Assembly (NCBI GenBank): GCA_047947135.1
Contig: CP170457.1
Span: forward strand, 4,402,001-4,466,000
Origin: Planctobacterium sp047947135
GTDB lineage: Bacteria > Pseudomonadota > Gammaproteobacteria > Enterobacterales > Alteromonadaceae
Length of the DNA stretch: 64,000 bases
Direction: 5' to 3'
The position numbers and the translations under genes were made by a program. The number at the start of each line of letters is the position of its first letter. Position 1 is the stretch's first letter. The notes beneath the pieces were generated by a model. It worked only from the letters and a program-made list of their open reading frames with translations, did no database searches and was not told the DNA's origin. Shown one piece after another: positions 59,227 to 64,000 of this stretch.

Positions 59227-60567
59227 TTATTGCGACAAGGGCGAGTCGGTTATATCTATGGCGATAAAGTTTGTTGAACCATCACTCGGCTGTGCGAGCG
59301 CACTAACCCGTGTCCCCACCTGTATAAGTTGTTCTCCTGAAAACAACAATGGCGTTCTTTCCCTCTCCCAAGGTGGCACTTTCCACTCTTTGAACCACTG
59401 TTTCAACGGTTTGCTGTGTCTGGCGCCAAGTGGTTTGAACTTCGCTGCATAACCCGAATACTTTAAAATTATAGGTAAACTCAACTCATCTATAAAAAAA
59501 CCCGCTTCCTGAGGGCTAGCCGTTCTCATGACGACTCTACTATCTCCATTTGGTAGCTCAACCGACTGCTCAGTAGCTAAAGTTATTTGGAAATGTCGGC
59601 ATGACTCAGGCACTGGAATCAGAAACAAATGACCATCATACCGTCGGCACTGAAAGCCCGTCCAATGAACCAATGGTGTTGCATCCTGCGCAGCTGGAAT
59701 GCAATGCTCAATAATTTGCTGCAACACAGCTACGCTGGGCTGCGGGACGTTACAAAGTCTTATCCAGCGTTTCAGCAACTGCTTTTGCCACGCAACGGAA
59801 AATCCCTGTAGCTGACTGATATTCATGGTTTTATTGTCAACACAACAGGACGCGAACTTCTCATCGAGAATATCTTCCAACAGTTCGCGTTGTTCCTGCA
59901 GATGCCCCACTGTCCTTAGAATATTTTTTGTCGCCGCTGGAAAACGTTGAGATAAAAGAGGCACGACCTGATGGCGTAAATAATTCCGGTCAAACTGCAA
60001 GGAGGCATTGGATTCATCTTCAACCCAGATTAAACCCATTTCATTTGCATAGTTCTCTATCGTCTGTCGACTGACCCCAAGTAAAGGACGCAAATAGCAG
60101 CGTCCGTGTTTATCTCGTTTAAAGGCAGGCATTGCCACTAAACCATCAGGTCCCGAGCCTCTTAATAATTGTAATAAAAAGGTCTCTACCTGATCATCGT
60201 CATGTTGCCCCAACAGAATCAGATCGTGTTCATCAGTAACCTCTGCCAGTTTGCCGTATCTTGCCTCTCGGGCGGCAGCTTCTATCCCTTTTTTAGCTGC
60301 GCTAACGCAAACGCGACATGCCTCAAAAGTGGTATCCAGGTGCTGCGCAAAATCCTGACAGTGAGCCTGCCAGGCATCGGCACTATCGCTTAAACCATGA
60401 TGGATATAGATAGCGTGTATTTTACAGGGGAGTTCACTTTGGAATACGCTACAAAGGTGTAGTAGGACAGTGGAGTCGACGCCGCCACTATAGGCAATAA
60501 CCAGTCTACGGGTAGAGGCAGAAACCTGAGACAGAATCCTGCCCTTTACCCAATTGACAAGTTCCAT
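59227..60567 (-). CDS. tilS: TilS, tRNA(Ile)-lysidine synthase
   Basis: 446 residues. The PP-loop SGGVDS (27-32) is intact, with DDDQVETFLLQLLRGSG in the catalytic domain and an RNA-binding C-terminal domain ending with RHSKPLKQWFKEWKVPPWERERTPLL. TilS converts C34 of tRNA-Ile(CAU) to lysidine so that it reads AUA. Seven bp downstream of accA on the same strand; the accA-tilS pairing is the usual one in gammaproteobacteria. Confidence 0.97.
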   Translation of the reverse strand: MELVNWVKGRILSQVSASTRRLVIAYSGGVDSTVLLHLCSVFQSELPCKIHAIYIHHGLSDSADAWQAHCQDFAQHLDTTFEACRVCVSAAKKGIEAAAREARYGKLAEVTDEHDLILLGQHDDDQVETFLLQLLRGSGPDGLVAMPAFKRDKHGRCYLRPLLGVSRQTIENYANEMGLIWVEDESNASLQFDRNYLRHQVVPLLSQRFPAATKNILRTVGHLQEQRELLEDILDEKFASCCVDNKTMNISQLQGFSVAWQKQLLKRWIRLCNVPQPSVAVLQQIIEHCIPAAQDATPLVHWTGFQCRRYDGHLFLIPVPESCRHFQITLATEQSVELPNGDSRVVMRTASPQEAGFFIDELSLPIILKYSGYAAKFKPLGARHSKPLKQWFKEWKVPPWERERTPLLFSGEQLIQVGTRVSALAQPSDGSTNFIAIDITDSPLSQ

Positions 60568-60573
60568 AACCTT

Positions 60574-61530
60574 TTAGCAGTAGCCGAAACTCATCAGACG
60601 CTGATAGCGCTCTTCCAGCAACGCTTCTTTTGACAAGCTACCCAATTGAGCTAATTGCTGTTTGATGGTGGCTTTTAAATTGCTCGCCATGGTGTCGTAA
60701 TCCCGGTGAGCACCACCCTGAGGTTCATCAATAATGGCATTGATCAGTCCCAATTCTTTAATTTTAGGAGCTGAAACCCCCATCGCCTCAGCAGCGAGCG
60801 GAGCATTTTGCGCGCTCTTCCATAAAATAGACGCACAGCCCTCGGGTGAGATAACGGAGTAAGTACTGTATTGCAGCATGTTAACCCGATCCCCGACACC
60901 AATCGCCAAGGCTCCACCTGAACCACCTTCTCCGATAACTGTACAGATGATAGGTACACTCAGGCCAGACATGACTTTTAAGTTACGGGCAATCGCTTCA
61001 CTTTGACCGCGCTCCTCAGCGCCAACACCGGGATATGCCCCAGGCGTGTCGATAAAAGTAATGATTGGCAGCTTAAAACGTTCTGCCATTTCCATTAATC
61101 GCAGCGCTTTTCTGTAGCCTTCAGGTTTGGGCATGCCAAAGTTACGTTTGATTTTTTCATGAGTATCACGGCCTTTTTGATGTCCAATCACCATGACGGG
61201 TTGCTCGTCTATCTTGGCTAATCCGCCAATGATCGCCTTATCATCTGCATAGGCGCGATCACCACACAACTCATCGAACTCAGTAAAAATACGTGGCAAA
61301 TAATCCAGCGTATAAGGCCGCATCGGATGACGGGCTAACTGAGAAATCTGCCAGGCGCCTAGATTTGCGAATATTTTATTCGTCAATTCCGTGCTTTTAT
61401 CACGAAGCCGGTTGATTTCCTCTTCCAGGCTAACGTCAAATTCGCCGCCTTGATTTACCGCTCTGAGCTCTTCAATTTTTGCTTCTAATTCTGCAATCGG
61501 TTGTTCAAACTCAAGGAAGTGTTGACTCAT
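60574..61530 (-). CDS. accA: Acetyl-CoA carboxylase carboxyltransferase subunit alpha
   Basis: 318 residues, full length. The IAELEAKIEELR start, the GGLAKIDEQPVMVIGHQKGRDTHEK region, the GAYPGVGAEERGQSEAIA signature and IGEGGSGGALAIGVGD are the conserved elements. With AccD it transfers the carboxyl group from biotin to acetyl-CoA, the first step of fatty acid synthesis. It sits 93 bp after dnaE, the normal order. Confidence 0.98.
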   Translation of the reverse strand: MSQHFLEFEQPIAELEAKIEELRAVNQGGEFDVSLEEEINRLRDKSTELTNKIFANLGAWQISQLARHPMRPYTLDYLPRIFTEFDELCGDRAYADDKAIIGGLAKIDEQPVMVIGHQKGRDTHEKIKRNFGMPKPEGYRKALRLMEMAERFKLPIITFIDTPGAYPGVGAEERGQSEAIARNLKVMSGLSVPIICTVIGEGGSGGALAIGVGDRVNMLQYSTYSVISPEGCASILWKSAQNAPLAAEAMGVSAPKIKELGLINAIIDEPQGGAHRDYDTMASNLKATIKQQLAQLGSLSKEALLEERYQRLMSFGYC

Positions 61531-61623
61531 TCCAATACCTAAATCCGTAAAACTGCTTCTATTCTAGACGTTTAAGATGTCGATTGACAGCCCAAACCGC
61601 GTAACTGCATTTGTCGTTCGGCG

Positions 61624-64000
61624 CTAATGAAACACCATTTCGACACAGCTTTCACCTAATAAATTGTCCAGCTCAAATAAACACTCATCTGTGGGAGATA
61701 CAAACCACTCAGGACCAACATTTAATTTTGCTTCAGCATCTTGCTGCAGATATCGCAGTTGCAGTGGACAGGTGCCACCGTTGTATTTCTGCAATACCGA
61801 GCGAAGTGCTTCAAGTTTGGAGGTTATCTCCTGATTATTTTCGACAGTGATTTCAATATGCTTACACTGTGCTTCACGCGCCTGAACAATATCCTGAACT
61901 TCGCGGACGGTGATTGTATTGCCTCCGGAGAAATCATCAAAGCTGACCTGTCCACTTAAGAGCAAAATACTATCTACTTGCAACATATGTTCGTATTGTT
62001 CAAACATATCCGGAAAGAATCGCGCATCGACACGGGCACTTTTATCATCCAGTGTCACAATTCCCCAGCGTCGCCCTTTTTTGTTGACTAAGGTCCGGAC
62101 GCTTAACACTAATCCAGCCGCTTTAGCCATTGATTCCCGGTCGGTGGGTTTCAAATCAACTAAACGCCCCTTACAGTAATTTTGCAGCTCTTCACGATAC
62201 TGATTGATTGGGTGCCCCGTTAAAAACAGGCCCAACGTTTCACGCTCACCATCTAGCCATTGCCGCTCCGGCCATTGCGGCACTTCAACAAAAGCGGCAC
62301 TGACTTCTTCCGGCTCGGAGGTGAGTAGACCAAACATATCCGATTGGCCAAAGGATTCGGCTTTTGCGTGCTGTTCGGCAGCTGCCATCGCTTCCGGTAA
62401 GGTTGCCATCAATGATGCCCGGTGCGGTCCTAAATTATCCATCGCACCTGAAAGAATCAATTTTTCCAACACCCGTTTGTTGACCTTTTTCAGGTCAACC
62501 TTAGTACAAAAATCAAATAGGTCAGTAAAGAAACCATGCTCCTGACGAGCAGCAATAATTGCTTCAATAGGACCTTCACCCACGCCTTTGACAGCGCCAA
62601 TGCCATATACGATATGCCCTTCTGCATCAACGGTAAACTTATACTTACCGCTGTTAACGTCAGGCGGTAAAATCGTCAACCCCATGCGGTTGCACTCATC
62701 CACTAATGTGACAATCTTATCGGTATTGTCCATATCGGCAGACATAACAGCTGCCATAAACTCTGAAGGATAATGGGCTTTTAGCCATAGCGTCTGATAG
62801 GACACCAAAGCATAGGCGGCAGAGTGAGACTTGTTAAATCCATAACCTGCAAACTTCTCTACCAGGTCAAAGATTTTCATTGCCAATTCAGGGTCGATAT
62901 TATTATTTTTCGCCCCGTCCTGGAAAATCTCCCGTTGCTTGGCCATTTCTTCCGGCTTTTTCTTACCCATGGCTCGTCGTAACAGGTCAGCGCCACCGAG
63001 ACTATATCCGGACATTACCTGAGCGATTTGCATCACCTGCTCCTGATACAGAATGATACCGTAGGTGGGCTGCAGAATTTCTTGCAAGCATTCATGCTGC
63101 CAGGTGGCATCAGGATAAGATATCTCTTCCCGACCATGCTTACGATCGATAAAGTTATCTACCATGCCTGATTGCAATGGCCCCGGTCTAAACAGCGCCA
63201 CAAGTGCGATAATATCCTCAAAAGAATCCGGACGCAGTCGCTTGATAAGATCTTTCATACCGCGTGATTCAAGCTGAAATACGGCTGTGGTTTCAGCCTT
63301 TTGCAGCATGGTAAAACTGATTTTATCTTCCAGCGGAATTGCTGTGATATCAATATCGTCACCGCTGCGCTCTTTGACCATATCCAATGCCCATTGGATG
63401 ATGGTCAGGGTGCGCAACCCCAAAAAGTCAAACTTCACCAGGCCTGCCGTTTCGACATCATTCTTATCAAACTGGGTAACCGGGTTTTTGCCTTCTTCAT
63501 CACAGTATAACGGGGCAAAGTCGGTGATGGTCGTTGGCGAAATAACCACACCACCGGCGTGTTTTCCGGCGTTTCTCACAACGCCTTCCAATATCCGCGC
63601 CATGTCGATCAGTTCTTTAACTTCCTCGTCTTCTTCGTAAATTTCCGGCAGCCTTGGTTCGACGGCAAACGCCTTTTCCAGGGTCATGCCAGGATCGCCG
63701 GGGATCAGCTTGGATATTCTGTCGACAAAGCCATAAGGATGATTCAACACTCTGCCAACATCCCTTACCACCGCTTTCGCCGCCATGGTGCCAAAGGTAA
63801 TAATCTGGGACACCGCATCGCGACCATACAAATCAGCTACGTGATCGATGACTTCATCACGTCGATCCATGCAAAAATCAACGTCGAAATCAGGCATGCT
63901 GACCCGCTCAGGATTCAAAAATCGCTCGAAAAGCAGGTCAAACTCCAGTGGGTCAAGGTCGGTAATTTTTAGTGCATAGGCCACTAAAGAGCCAGCACCG
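61624..64000 (-). CDS. dnaE: DNA polymerase III alpha subunit, C-terminal part (partial)
   Basis: The gene continues beyond the right edge; the last ~791 of ~1,160 residues are here. The catalytic aspartates are visible in MPDFDVDFCMDRRDEVI and VKFDFLGLRTLTII. Further on are PDATWQHECLQEIL, YGIILYQEQVMQIA, the helix-hairpin-helix DNA-binding region, an OB-fold (~GIVTLDDKSARVDARFFP) and the tau-binding C-terminus. The N-terminal PHP domain lies outside. It is the replicative polymerase. The order dnaE-accA-tilS is standard for gammaproteobacteria. Confidence 0.98.
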   Translation of the reverse strand, partial: GAGSLVAYALKITDLDPLEFDLLFERFLNPERVSMPDFDVDFCMDRRDEVIDHVADLYGRDAVSQIITFGTMAAKAVVRDVGRVLNHPYGFVDRISKLIPGDPGMTLEKAFAVEPRLPEIYEEDEEVKELIDMARILEGVVRNAGKHAGGVVISPTTITDFAPLYCDEEGKNPVTQFDKNDVETAGLVKFDFLGLRTLTIIQWALDMVKERSGDDIDITAIPLEDKISFTMLQKAETTAVFQLESRGMKDLIKRLRPDSFEDIIALVALFRPGPLQSGMVDNFIDRKHGREEISYPDATWQHECLQEILQPTYGIILYQEQVMQIAQVMSGYSLGGADLLRRAMGKKKPEEMAKQREIFQDGAKNNNIDPELAMKIFDLVEKFAGYGFNKSHSAAYALVSYQTLWLKAHYPSEFMAAVMSADMDNTDKIVTLVDECNRMGLTILPPDVNSGKYKFTVDAEGHIVYGIGAVKGVGEGPIEAIIAARQEHGFFTDLFDFCTKVDLKKVNKRVLEKLILSGAMDNLGPHRASLMATLPEAMAAAEQHAKAESFGQSDMFGLLTSEPEEVSAAFVEVPQWPERQWLDGERETLGLFLTGHPINQYREELQNYCKGRLVDLKPTDRESMAKAAGLVLSVRTLVNKKGRRWGIVTLDDKSARVDARFFPDMFEQYEHMLQVDSILLLSGQVSFDDFSGGNTITVREVQDIVQAREAQCKHIEITVENNQEITSKLEALRSVLQKYNGGTCPLQLRYLQQDAEAKLNVGPEWFVSPTDECLFELDNLLGESCVEMVFH

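Overview
The window is a chromosomal segment of a Gram-negative gammaproteobacterium. Gene content and order (tyrR-phhA-pspCBA/pspF-sapABCDF; tig-clpP-clpX-lon-hupB-ppiD; tilS-accA-dnaE) point to a marine Alteromonadales-type organism of the Alteromonas/Glaciecola kind. That placement is an inference from synteny and protein resemblance; no marker gene was compared.

Layout. 1-1600: start of tyrR/phhR and the phenylalanine hydroxylase gene phhA, with a 199-bp inverted-repeat element (MITE-like) between them and a good TyrR box upstream of phhA. 1600-9650: the phage-shock genes pspABC with a sigma-54-type promoter, the divergent activator pspF, and sapABCDF, whose first gene overlaps pspF. 9660-18130: the proteostasis block ppiD, hupB, lon (heat-shock promoter), clpX, clpP and tig, all on the minus strand. 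18450-18850: four tRNA genes (Pro, His, Arg, Pro) with a stringent-type promoter. 19000-28520: a YgjV/GNAT fusion, folD, a DUF1415 gene, a four-gene Gld-like ABC exporter operon, trmO and proS.

28600-55914 is the accessory and most interesting part. A TPR plus outer-membrane-barrel protein is followed by a tightly packed same-strand series: a FecR-domain protein with a long Ser-Asp repeat, a giant ~4,890-residue exported protein, a metallo-beta-lactamase-fold hydrolase, a CHASE2 adenylate cyclase, a GAF/HD-GYP protein and a patatin. The giant protein has about 16 cadherin/VCBS-like repeats, two copies of a ~590-residue domain I do not recognise, more repeats, and about 17 delta-60 propeller-type repeats. 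Next comes a MASE2-GAF hybrid sensor kinase cut by an IS5-family element; removing the element and one copy of the target duplication restores the frame exactly. I read this as one cell-surface and second-messenger system (cAMP and c-di-GMP) built around the giant protein. The co-linearity is seen; the function is inferred.

55900-64000 returns to core genes: a SemiSWEET-like protein, a CPA2/TrkA antiporter, a GGDEF cyclase, tilS, accA and the 3' two-thirds of dnaE, which runs off the right edge.
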